From assembly GCF_004217285.1 (NCBI RefSeq), contig NZ_SHKS01000007.1:62001-126000 (forward strand): a stretch of 64,000 bases of DNA. Direction: 5' to 3'. Under the pieces are notes generated by a model. That model was given only the letters and a program-made list of their open reading frames with translations, was not told where the DNA came from and made no database searches. Origin of the DNA: Streptomyces sp. BK239 (lineage in GTDB: Bacteria; Actinomycetota; Actinomycetes; Streptomycetales; Streptomycetaceae). Shown in pieces: positions 8,078-16,297 of the stretch. Position numbers and translations under genes: made by a program. Numbering within the stretch: the stretch's first letter is position 1; each line of letters begins with the position of its first letter.

Positions 8078-8644
8078 ATGTTCCGAGACCACCACGCACA
8101 CCGCGACTTCCTGCGCCACCTCGACCACTACGTGCGGGACAGCCAGAAGATCCTCGACGCCTGGGACGCGTACTCCGACGAGCACACCGACCTCGACGGC
8201 TGGCCCTACGACGACCACGCCTACGGCGTGCGCAAGAGCCAGCGCGACGCGGACACCGCCGAGGCGTTCGAGACACTCCGCTACGGTGCCCGGCACCTGC
8301 TGGCCACGGCCGAGATACAGCTGGCCCAACTGCCGGAGAACGCGGTCCAGAGCCGCTGGGTCTACCAACTGGGCGTCCTGCACACGGCCCTCGACCGGCT
8401 CGACGAACTGCACGAGCAATGGCTGCTCACCCGCGACGCCCTCCCCGCCACCGCCAAGCCCGGCACCGCCGAATTCGACGAAGCCCTCGCCGAACATCAC
8501 GCCGAATCGTGGAGCTACCTCAACGACTGGGCCACCCACGGCAAAGCGCTCCGGGAAGTCAACACCGCAGCCCGCAAGGCCCCTTCACCCCTGGCCCCCA
8601 CACCGGCCCTCGCCCCCGCCCGGCGAACCGCGGCACGGAAGTGA
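8078..8644 (+). CDS. Hypothetical helical element protein (188 aa)
   Basis: ATG 8078 lies 12 bases after a weak AGGAC. The product is acidic and helical with many aromatic and His residues (MFRDHHAHRDFLRHLDHYVR, then LLATAEIQLAQLPENAVQSR), and ends with an Ala/Pro-rich tail. The pattern of long amphipathic helices suggests a helical-bundle or coiled-coil protein. No known family. Its TGA overlaps the GTG of the broken DUF317 gene (GTGA), as with other pairs in this operon. Confidence 0.75.
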   Translation: MFRDHHAHRDFLRHLDHYVRDSQKILDAWDAYSDEHTDLDGWPYDDHAYGVRKSQRDADTAEAFETLRYGARHLLATAEIQLAQLPENAVQSRWVYQLGVLHTALDRLDELHEQWLLTRDALPATAKPGTAEFDEALAEHHAESWSYLNDWATHGKALREVNTAARKAPSPLAPTPALAPARRTAARK

Positions 8645-9441
8645 CTAGGGCCCCCACTCCCGAGACCGTCGAGGTCGACTTCATCACCCCGCACCACCCC
8701 GCCGGCGGCGGCGACCCCGCCTGGAGCACCGTCCCCCTCCACCGCGCCTGCGGATGGAGTTACGGCGCCGCCCCCTGATGCCGCGCGTCCTGCCCTCCAG
8801 CCCCGACCAGAAGGCCCTCCTGCGCCTCGAGCCCGCCCCCGACGACCAGTGGTGGACCCTGCACCACGCCGCCGAGCCGAATCGGCCCGCCTGGTACGCG
8901 AGCTTCGGCGCCCGCACCCCGGTCGAGCTGATCGCGGCCTTCACCGACGCCCTCGCTGCCCCAGCCCCAGCCACTGACGCGCCTTACGACCCATACGGAG
9001 CGCTCCGGCGGGCCGCTGGTCACCGTGCGGCGACAACGGCCTTGCTTCCCCCGACAAGACGGCGTACGTCGAGCGGCTGGGAACACCGACTGATCCGGAA
9101 GAGTGGTTCGTCACGGCACGCACCAGAAGGTCTGGCAGGCCCGCCTCGGCGCCCACACCCCGCCACACCTCGTCGCCGCGTTCACCGTCGCGCTCGCCGA
9201 CCCGAAGCCCATGCACCGCACTGACAGCGGGCGCAGTCTGTCGACGCTCGACCCGGACGTCGACATCCGCCGGACGACCGACGTACTCGCCGTGTACGTC
9301 GCCGGGCGCGCTGGAAGACCGCGTCCACTCCCTCGCTGCCCGGCACACCACCACGCCAACAGCCCCGAGCCCCTCGTGGCAGGCACCGCCCAGGCACGGC
9401 CGCAGCCGCTGACCCTCCCCTCCCCGCCCGGAAGCACGTAG
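8641..9441 (+). pseudogene. DUF317 protein broken by at least three frameshifts
   Basis: Pieces of one DUF317 protein are spread over all three plus frames. Frame one gives ETVEVDFITPHHPAGGGDPA to HRACGWSYG; from about 8760 another frame gives LMPRVLPSSPDQKALLRLEP to PVELIAAFTDALA; from about 9000 the third gives CGDNGLASPDKTAYVERLG to EEWFVTART; and from about 9110 the first frame resumes with HQKVWQARLGAHTPPHLVAA. The order matches the intact paralogs exactly. The first break lies at a run of four C, as if a C were lost. The start overlaps the preceding gene by GTGA. It is either a decayed copy or a sequence with several indel errors. Confidence 0.75.
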
Positions 9442-9444
9442 CCC

Positions 9445-11238
9445 TTGCCCCCTTCCTCCTCCAGCAGCAACATCGACGGATACGACCTCGTCCTGCGCCT
9501 CCTCATCGGCGTGCTCGCCGTCGTCGTCCCCCTGTCCCACCTGGCCTGGCTGTCCGGCAACATCACCGCCTACCTCACCGGCACCAGCTGGGCCCCGTAC
9601 CAACCGACCAAGGCCCTGCTCCATCCCGAGCAGGTCTGGCCCGCCGCAGGAGAAACGTCCCTGCTGATCAGCGCCCGCATCGTCCCCATTCTCCTGTTCC
9701 TCGCCCTCGGGGCGGGGGTGGGCGTCCTGTGGGCTCGGCACAAGAACCGAGGCGGCGGCCGGAAGACGAAGATCACCGACATGGCCAAGGCCCGGGACAT
9801 CGAGCCGCTGATGGCCAAGGCGATCACCGACAAAGCCCGCTCCCTGCGCCCCAGCTTGAAGGACAGCAAGCACATCCACGCGAAGGACACCGGCATCCTT
9901 CTCGGCAACCTTCAGGGCAGCCGCCACGAGGTACGGATGGGGTTCGAGGACGTCGCCGTCGCGATCATGGCCCCCCGCTCCGGCAAGACCACCTCGCTCG
10001 CCATCCCCTCCATGCTCGGCGCGCCGGGCCCGGTCCTGCTGACGTCGAACAAGGCCGCCGGTGACGCCTTCACCACTGCCTACGAGGCGAGGGCCCGGGC
10101 GGGGACGGTGTGGACCATGGACCCGCAGCAGATCGCGCACGCCGCACGCGAGATGTGGTGGAACCCCCTCGCCAGCGCGAAAACCCTGGACGGGGCGAAC
10201 CGGCTCGCCGGACACTTCCTCGCCGCAAGCGTCGATGCGTCCCAGCAGGGCGACTTCTGGTCGAAGGCCGGCAGCAACATCCTGTCCCAACTGCTGCTGG
10301 GCGCAGCGCTCGACGAGCGCCCGATCACCGACATCATGCAGTGGCTCGCCTTCCCCGCCGACCGCACGCCGCTCGACATCCTGCGCGACCACAACTTCGC
10401 CGCCGTCGCCGCTCAGCTCAAGGGCACGGTGGAGGGGCCGCCCGAGACCCGGGACGGCATCTACGAGACCGCTCGGCAGTACGCCTCCGCGCTCCTGAAC
10501 GCGGAGATCGCCGCATGGGTGACCCCGCAGAAGGACGTCCCGGAATTCCGGCCGGAACGGTTCGTCACGTCCACCGACACGCTGTTCCTGCTCAGCAAGG
10601 ACGGTGGAGGCGGAGCCTCGGCGCTGATCGCCGCGTGCGCGGACTCGGTGATGCGGGCCGCGACCGCACAGGCCGAACGTGCCGGCGGGCGCCTGGATCC
10701 GCCCATGGTGGCGATCCTCGACGAGGCTGCCAACGTGTGCAAGATCGGCGACTTGCCGGATCTGTACTCCCACCTCGGCAGCCGCGGGATCATCCCGATC
10801 ACCATCCTCCAGTCCTACCGCCAGGGCCAGAAGGTGTGGGGAGACGCGGGCATGGACGCCATGTGGAGCGCTTCCACCGTCAAGGTGATCGGCAGCGGCA
10901 TCGATGACCCCGACTTCGCCGACAAGCTGTCCCGCCTCATCGGCGACCACGACGTGGAGACCACGTCCACGTCGCACTCGGAGTCCGGCAAGAGCACGTC
11001 GGTGTCGATGCGGCAGGAGCGGATTCTGCCCGCTGACGCGATCCGCGCCCTCCCTAAAGGCACGGCCTTGTGCTTCGCCACCGGCATGCGCGCCGCCATG
11101 CTCGATCTTCGGCCGTGGTACCGGGAGCCCGGCGCTGAGGAACTGTCCACGGCCTCCGCCCGTGCGTCGCAGGCGATCACTGCCCGCGCCGTCGCGAAGC
11201 ACACGCCAACCCAGTCCGACCTCGGGAAGACCGTGTGA
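9445..11238 (+). CDS. Type IV coupling protein, VirD4/TraG-like conjugation ATPase
   Basis: A 597-residue protein starting at TTG 9445 behind GGAAG. Two hydrophobic segments at about residues 15-37 and 75-95 anchor it in the membrane. Walker A APRSGKTT is at 176-183 and Walker B VAILDEAANV near 422-431. Family motifs of TraG/VirD4 are visible, such as LLTSNKAAGDAF, QQGDFWSKAGSNILSQLL and ITILQSYRQGQKVWG. In conjugation this class links the relaxase-DNA complex to the transfer channel. Its presence separates this element from classical actinomycete integrative elements, which use the FtsK-like TraB. It overlaps the next gene by GTGA. No VirB4-type partner is seen in the window. Confidence 0.9.
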   Translation: MPPSSSSSNIDGYDLVLRLLIGVLAVVVPLSHLAWLSGNITAYLTGTSWAPYQPTKALLHPEQVWPAAGETSLLISARIVPILLFLALGAGVGVLWARHKNRGGGRKTKITDMAKARDIEPLMAKAITDKARSLRPSLKDSKHIHAKDTGILLGNLQGSRHEVRMGFEDVAVAIMAPRSGKTTSLAIPSMLGAPGPVLLTSNKAAGDAFTTAYEARARAGTVWTMDPQQIAHAAREMWWNPLASAKTLDGANRLAGHFLAASVDASQQGDFWSKAGSNILSQLLLGAALDERPITDIMQWLAFPADRTPLDILRDHNFAAVAAQLKGTVEGPPETRDGIYETARQYASALLNAEIAAWVTPQKDVPEFRPERFVTSTDTLFLLSKDGGGGASALIAACADSVMRAATAQAERAGGRLDPPMVAILDEAANVCKIGDLPDLYSHLGSRGIIPITILQSYRQGQKVWGDAGMDAMWSASTVKVIGSGIDDPDFADKLSRLIGDHDVETTSTSHSESGKSTSVSMRQERILPADAIRALPKGTALCFATGMRAAMLDLRPWYREPGAEELSTASARASQAITARAVAKHTPTQSDLGKTV

Positions 11239-11459
11239 GCGACACCCCACTGCACCTGGTGCCGGTCCGCTCACGCCCGGCAAAGGAGTTCGTGCGAACC
11301 TGGCACCGCCACCACCCGCCGCCCGCAGGGCAGATCTCGCCGTCGGTGCCGCCGACGAGACCGGCATTCTGCGCGCCGTCGCCATCGGCCACTCGCCCCA
11401 CCCTCACCGGCGCCCGGCCCGCCATCAGCCTGAGTGTGCCAAGACGGCATGCGCAGTAA
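11235..11459 (+). pseudogene. Truncated XF1762-like protein, frameshifted
   Basis: The GTG in the GTGA overlap starts a peptide SDTPLHLVPVRSRPAKEFV then TWHRHHPPPAGQ, the characteristic N-terminus of the small phage and plasmid XF1762-like family (LxLVPV...WHRHH.PP). Immediately after, the family sequence moves to another frame (ADLAVGAADETGILRAVAIG). It then ends without the usual LEVTR and C-terminal parts. The gene is thus both frameshifted and truncated. The family function is unknown; acetyltransferase-like folds have been suggested, but this is not shown here. Confidence 0.5.
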
Positions 11460-11576
11460 CCCGTTGACCGCGGCCCTCGCCCCTCCCGCCTTGCCACACA
11501 CCCCGCCATTCCAGTCCGTCCCCGCGAGCCAACTGCCGTACTTCCCGGCCTGCAGCCCGCCGAATTCCTTGGCACC

Positions 11577-12179
11577 GTGTCAATGCTGGACGTCCCCAAC
11601 GTATTCATCGGATCCACCGACGACGGGCACACCTTCGTCCTCCTCAACCGCCGCATCCGCGACGCCGACCGGCTGCTTACCGAAGTCGGCTTCCGCACAC
11701 GTGAACACCTCGGCCGCATGCTCTACCTACTGCCACCGGGTACCGCGCAAGACGTACACCAGCGGGCCGGCTTCGCGATGTACAGGCTCCTGGCCCACAC
11801 CCATGACCTCGTCGACCTTTCCTGGACGACCCGCTGGAGTCCCAACCAGCCGGCAGGCGGACCAGACCTGCACTTCCAGTTCGGTGACGGCACGGTTGCG
11901 GTGACCGCCTCGACCACCACCGCCCGGTCCCTGCTGGAGCAACACGGCTTCCTCCCCACGGCAGACGGCGCGTCCTACCGTCCGCAGGACGGGCTGGACG
12001 AGCGCGGACTGCTCGGCGCCGTCACCGCTGTCGAGGCGCACGCATACGCCCACGGCCTCAACGCCCGTGTCCGCCTGGGCATCCCCACACCAGCCGACCT
12101 CCCCGTCAGTGCCCGCCGCCGCTCTGCTGCCGCCGCCGGTCCGGGGACTGCGCCCTCGGCCCGTCGCCGCACCCGCTGA
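11577..12179 (+). CDS. Uncharacterised element protein with two copies of the shared module
   Basis: Starts are possible at GTG 11577 and ATG 11583 (MLDVPNVFIGSTDDG); neither has a strong binding site. The 200-residue product has one strand-helix-strand unit, DADRLLTEVGF then LYLLPPGTAQDVHQRAG, and a second unit, GTVAVTASTTTARSLLEQHG then SYRPQDGLDERGLLG. The second copy resembles the unit in the 3578 gene and the first that in the 2859 and 4333 genes. It ends in a basic Arg/Ala-rich tail. No function can be assigned. The 117 bases before it (11460-11576) show no gene. Confidence 0.7.
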   Translation: MSMLDVPNVFIGSTDDGHTFVLLNRRIRDADRLLTEVGFRTREHLGRMLYLLPPGTAQDVHQRAGFAMYRLLAHTHDLVDLSWTTRWSPNQPAGGPDLHFQFGDGTVAVTASTTTARSLLEQHGFLPTADGASYRPQDGLDERGLLGAVTAVEAHAYAHGLNARVRLGIPTPADLPVSARRRSAAAAGPGTAPSARRRTR

Positions 12180-12220
12180 CCACCCCCGCATCATCCAGCA
12201 CCGCCATCCGAGGAGCTTTC

Positions 12221-12770
12221 ACGTCTTCCGACACCCCCGCCGTGCATGATCTCGCCCGTGCTCTCGCCGACCAGCTCCACCCTGGTGCCGCTCCCGGGGA
12301 CGGGACTGTCAGTTTCGGCGCCCGTCGAGTACCGCAGCCGCAGTCGGGGCGGATCCGTGACGGTCTACCCCCAGCCAACTGCACGCCGCCCTGTACGGGC
12401 CCCCCCGCGTACGACGAGTCGCTGCCCACCGCTCTGGACGCGCTTCTACAGGCCGCGCACACCGCGACCGCCGTGGAGCAGAAGACCGCGGTCCTGCGAC
12501 AGGTCGCCGAGCAGCTGCGCAACGCCGCCGAGATCATCCAGTGCTACCCCATACCGAGCCCAGTGGGACCGGTTCCCCGCCGAGGTCGTCGAGCAGCTCG
12601 CTGACGCTCACAACCATGCCCATCACATCGCTCAGGCCCTCGACCGCGTGGCACCCGCCTTCAGCCACCGGCCCACCACGGACACCACGCCCAGTGCCCA
12701 GGCCAGCCACGGCCGGGGGGCCACCACGCCCGTAGCCTCCCCGCCTTCAGCGGCCACACGCCACCGTTGA
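12221..12770 (+). pseudogene. Hypothetical helical protein with ACG in start position and one frameshift
   Basis: AGGAG at 12211-12215 is followed by ACG TCT TCC GAC in a frame with good codon bias (HDLARALADQLHPGAAPGDG). ACG occupies the start position; a GTG at 12242 in the same frame is the first ordinary start. Near 12540 the coding signal moves to another frame (QWDRFPAEVVEQLADAHNHA then HIAQALDRVAPAFSHRP), which ends at TGA 12770. The whole product would be about 182 residues, helical with a low-complexity tail. The stop overlaps the TTG of the TrpA-like gene. It is either a broken gene or carries an indel error. Confidence 0.5.
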
Positions 12771-13603
12771 CCTGCGGCGACAGTCCACCCGCCGAGAAAG
12801 TCATCCTGGCCACCACCGACTCCCTCCGCACCCTTCTCACCCAACCCCGATGCGCGCTCGGCGTGTTCGTTCCCGCCGGACTGCATCCGCCCAGAGCCGA
12901 GCGCCGTCAGCTCGACCAGATCGCACGGGCCGGTGCCGACCTGTTCGAGATCGGCATCGCCCACCATGACGCCAGCCTCGACGGGCCCGTCATCCAAGCG
13001 GCCTACCGCCGCGCGCTGAGTCACGGAAACGTCCTCGCCCGAGCCCTCCGCGCGGTCGAGCACGCCGCTGGCCTTCGGCCGACCGTCGTTATGACCTACT
13101 GGGGCCCCGTCAGCCTGCACGGCCCCGAACATCTGGCCCGTCTTTTCGCTGACGCGGGTGCCGTAGGCGCGATGGTCGTAGACCTGCCCGACCACCAAGC
13201 AGAGCGCTGGCAGACCGCAGCGAAGGACGCGAACCTTCACACCCCACGCCTCGTGCCGCGCAAGATCGATGACACCGGCCTCGCCACAGTGGCCGCCGGT
13301 GCGTCGGGATGGCTCTACGCACCCGCCAGCACCGCTGCCACCGGCTACCGCGGCCCGCTCGACGTCCCGTCGCTCGCCGACTTCACGACACGCCTTCGCG
13401 CCGCGAGCCCCCTGCCCGTCGTGTCGGGCGTCGGGATCTCCACCCCGGCCCTCGCGGCACGCGTCGCGCCACTGGTAGACGCCGTCATCATCGGCACCCC
13501 CGTCGTGCGCGCCCTGATGACCGCCCCCGAGCAAGCCCCCGCTTCGACCACCACGTTCGCCCGGGCCCTCAACCCGCACGCCACCACGGAGACCCGTGCC
13601 TGA
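12767..13603 (+). CDS. Tryptophan synthase alpha-like TIM-barrel protein
   Basis: A 278-residue protein starting at TTG 12767 in a TTGA overlap. It aligns by eye with TrpA: LGVFVPAGLH near residue 31, the active-site segment FEIGIAHHDASLDGPVIQ at 60-77, RALSHGNVLARAL, then MTYWGPVSLHG and the phosphate-site region VVSGVGISTPALAA and VIIGTPVVR. Glu61 and Asp72 occupy the positions of the catalytic Glu49 and Asp60 of enteric TrpA, with the same spacing of 11. There is no trpB or other trp gene nearby, so indole made from indole-glycerol phosphate would need a partner elsewhere. A role other than tryptophan synthesis is possible. Its presence inside a conjugative element is unusual. Confidence 0.8.
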   Translation: MTCGDSPPAEKVILATTDSLRTLLTQPRCALGVFVPAGLHPPRAERRQLDQIARAGADLFEIGIAHHDASLDGPVIQAAYRRALSHGNVLARALRAVEHAAGLRPTVVMTYWGPVSLHGPEHLARLFADAGAVGAMVVDLPDHQAERWQTAAKDANLHTPRLVPRKIDDTGLATVAAGASGWLYAPASTAATGYRGPLDVPSLADFTTRLRAASPLPVVSGVGISTPALAARVAPLVDAVIIGTPVVRALMTAPEQAPASTTTFARALNPHATTETRA

Positions 13604-14048
13604 CACCACCAACCTGGCCTCGGTCCTCACCCGAATCTCGTCCGACGCATCGGACCTGCACCACGCCCTGTGCGTCCACCCCGCCAGCCACGGCGCATCC
13701 ACACTGGCCGCGCGGATCACCGACGCCCAGCAACTCGCTGACACCGCCCTGCGGCTGTTCCTCACTCTCAGCCCACAGGCGTCGCGGCCCTCACGTACGG
13801 ACCTGCTGCTCCTTCACCAAGTCGCGCAGATCGCCAAGGCCGCCCAGGACGCCGCCGCCGAACTGACCGCTGCTCTTGCCCGCGGCCTGGAGAACGAGCG
13901 CCGCCAGGCCGGCGCCACGTCAGGACGGGTCGTCCTGATCGGGCCCACACCGCAGCAGTTCATCGAGTCAGCCGCCGACCTCCTCGGCCACATCCCCTCC
14001 CTGTGCCAGGCCATATCCCGCGACCGGCCGGAATCCTCCTGCCACTGA
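13596..14048 (+). CDS. Hypothetical helical protein (150 aa)
   Basis: GTG 13596 lies 8 bases before the stop of the TrpA-like gene, so the two are coupled. The product is helical and Ala/Leu-rich (DTTNLASVLTRISSDASDL, QQLADTALRLFLTLSPQ, VAQIAKAAQDAAAELTAALA), ending RDRPESSCH. The segment RVVLIGPTPQQFIESAADLL may be a small alpha/beta part. No known family or motif. Its stop lies in the same frame as the following PAPS-reductase-like coding region. Confidence 0.7.
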   Translation: MPDTTNLASVLTRISSDASDLHHALCVHPASHGASTLAARITDAQQLADTALRLFLTLSPQASRPSRTDLLLLHQVAQIAKAAQDAAAELTAALARGLENERRQAGATSGRVVLIGPTPQQFIESAADLLGHIPSLCQAISRDRPESSCH

Positions 14049-14061
14049 CGCGACAGCCACG

Positions 14062-15029
14062 ATGCGGGCACAGACCCTCCCGTTTCCCCACCCCCAGGAC
14101 AGCCCATTTCAGATCAGCCCCGATTCCGCGCCCTCTCCCTCGGCGCGGGAGTTCAATCCAGCACTCTCCTCGCCCTGTCAGCCGAGGGCATTCTCCCCAG
14201 AGTCGACTACGCAATTTTCGCCGACACCGGATGGGAACCCGAAGCGGTCTACACACACCTTGACCGCCTGGAAGAGGAGATAGCCGCACCAGCGGGAATA
14301 ACTGTACTCCGCGTGTCGGCCGGAAATATCCGCCACGACGCTCTGAACCCCGATCACCGGTTCGCCTCGATGCCGCTCCCTATCCTCAATCGGGACGGGC
14401 GACCTGGGATGACCCGGCGACAGTGCACCGGAGAATATAAGATAAAGCCGATAAAGCAGAAGGTTCGCGAACTACTCGGATACCCCTACCCCACCCGCAT
14501 CCCGGAGGACGTCTTCGTCGAGCAGTGGGTAGGAATCTCGATTGATGAATTCCACCGCGCGAAGGATGCGGACGTCAAGTACATGCGCAACCGGCATCCG
14601 CTTCTGGACATGGCCTGGAGCAGGGCCGAATGCGTGCGGTACCTGACGTCGCTCGGTCTCGCCGATACACCGAAGTCGAGTTGCCTGGGATGCCCGTTCC
14701 ATGGAAACGCGCAGTGGAGGCATATCAGGGACACCTCGCCGTCCGAGTGGGCGGACGTCGTCGAATTCGACGCGGCCATCCGGCAGGGCAATGCCCGTGC
14801 CAATGCGTCGGGCAGCCGACTGCTCGGCGAGGCGTTCCTGCACCGCTCCCGCGTCCCGCTGAGCCAGGCACCGATCGACCACGTCACCGCAGCCGAGCGG
14901 GCCGCCCTGCGGATCGGTGCGGACGAGGCAGACGTCCTGGAGAACGGTGTCGAGGACGGCTGCTCGCCCTGGGCGTGCCGCGGCGACGCCGATGCGCTGA
15001 CGCAGGATGACTTCGGGCTGGCCACGTGA
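14062..15029 (+). CDS. PAPS reductase/ATP-pyrophosphatase-like protein, 5' end frameshifted
   Basis: The coding frame clearly covers FRALSLGAGVQSSTLLALS, the PP-loop of the PAPS reductase/ATP-PPase family, then YAIFADTGWEPEAVYTHLDR and, further on, SCLGCPFHGNAQW, the C-terminal cysteine motif of phage-type members. No ATG, GTG or TTG exists in this frame before 14313, which would remove the PP-loop. ATG 14062 (MRAQTLPFPHPQDSP) in the next frame would fit if one T were missing near 14105. Members activate or transfer sulfur-containing or adenylated groups; some act in DNA modification (DndC), others are uncharacterised phage genes. It overlaps the cytosine methyltransferase by GTGA, which suggests a joint role in DNA modification. 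Confidence 0.65.
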
Positions 15030-16297
15030 TACTCGACCTCTTCGCGGGGCCGGGCGGCTGGAGCAGGGCACTGCACGTCCTGGGCGTGCGCGACGTCGGG
15101 CTGGAATGGGACCAGTGGGCGTGCAAGACCCGTGCTGCGGCAGGGCAGTTGACCATTCGCACCGACGTGGCCATGTATCCGACCTGGCCCTTCATCGGCC
15201 GCACCCACGGCGTGATCGCTTCCCCACCGTGTCAGGCGTGGAGCATGGCCGGCAAGCGCCTTGGTCTGCTCGACCAGCCGCTGGTGCATGCGGCGGTCGA
15301 GGACCTGGCCGCCGGACGCGACACCCGCGAACGCCTCCTGGCCGCGTGCCGCGACGAGCGCTCCCTGCTCGCAGCCGAGCCGATGCGCTACCTGCATGCC
15401 CTGAACTCGGTCGGCGAGCCCGACTGGGTCGCCATGGAGGAAGTGCCGGACGTCCTGCCCCTGTGGAAGCACTACGCGGCCGTACTGCGCGGGTGGGGTT
15501 TCTCCGTCTGGTACGGCATCCTCAACGCCGCCGACTTCGGCGTCCCGCAGACCAGGAAGCGAGCGATACTCCTGGCCTCCCGCGTCCGTACGGCACAGCC
15601 GCCCACGCCCACGCACGCCCAAGTCGCTGAGCCGGAATCGCTGTTCGGCCCGGGCCGCACCCGCTGGGTCAGTATGGCCGAAGCCCTGGGATGGGGCGCG
15701 ACCGACCGGCCCGTCCCCACCGTCTGCGCAGGCGGAGGGCCGGGGGGCGGTCCCGAGCCGTTCCCGTCAGGCTCCCGCAAGACGCTGTCCGACGCCCGGG
15801 AGCGCGGCACATGGATGCCCCGGCCGGACAGGGTGGTCCTGCAGTCCCGACGTGAAGGCGCGGGGTGGGCAGCCCGGCACGGCACACGCGAGAACCGTGC
15901 CGCCGACGCTCCGGCGCCCACGTTCACCGCCGAGGCCCACCGCTGGTCCTGGTCCCTGCGCAGCAACAACCAGGCCAATGCCACCGTCCGGTCCATCCAG
16001 GAACCGGCTGGCACCCTGTTCTTCGGGCACCGCGCGAATGAGTGCACCTGGGTCGCCGAACCCGCCACACCTTCGGCCAAGGACACGGATGCGCCAGCCG
16101 TTCCCGAGCCGATCCGGATCACCGCCCGTGAGGCCGGCCTCCTGCAGACCTTCCCCGTCGACTACCCCTGGGCCGGCAACAAAGGCCAAGTCTTCGGACA
16201 GATCGGCAACGCCGTTCCCCCGCTACTCGCTGGCCACCTGCTCGCCCCGCACCTCGGCGTCACCCTCGACCCCGACGACTTCACCCTCGCCGCCTGA
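15026..16297 (+). CDS. DNA (cytosine-5)-methyltransferase
   Basis: A 423-residue C5 methyltransferase starting at GTG 15026 in a GTGA overlap. Motif I (DLFAGPGGWS, 4-13), motif IV with catalytic Cys69 (SPPCQAWS), motif VI (EEVPDV, near 138), motif VIII (QTRKRAIL, near 178) and motifs IX/X (QIGNAVPPLLAGHL near the end) are all visible. It transfers a methyl group from S-adenosylmethionine to cytosine C5. No restriction endonuclease is next to it, so it may protect the element from host restriction during transfer. The variable region between motifs VIII and IX is long (about residues 190-385), as expected for target recognition. Confidence 0.93.
   Translation: MILDLFAGPGGWSRALHVLGVRDVGLEWDQWACKTRAAAGQLTIRTDVAMYPTWPFIGRTHGVIASPPCQAWSMAGKRLGLLDQPLVHAAVEDLAAGRDTRERLLAACRDERSLLAAEPMRYLHALNSVGEPDWVAMEEVPDVLPLWKHYAAVLRGWGFSVWYGILNAADFGVPQTRKRAILLASRVRTAQPPTPTHAQVAEPESLFGPGRTRWVSMAEALGWGATDRPVPTVCAGGGPGGGPEPFPSGSRKTLSDARERGTWMPRPDRVVLQSRREGAGWAARHGTRENRAADAPAPTFTAEAHRWSWSLRSNNQANATVRSIQEPAGTLFFGHRANECTWVAEPATPSAKDTDAPAVPEPIRITAREAGLLQTFPVDYPWAGNKGQVFGQIGNAVPPLLAGHLLAPHLGVTLDPDDFTLAA

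Noticed and set aside
8941..11385. 814-residue minus-strand frame opposite the coupling ATPase
   Set aside because: It is the antisense of the clear VirD4/TraG gene; no domain pattern, codon bias on the wrong strand.
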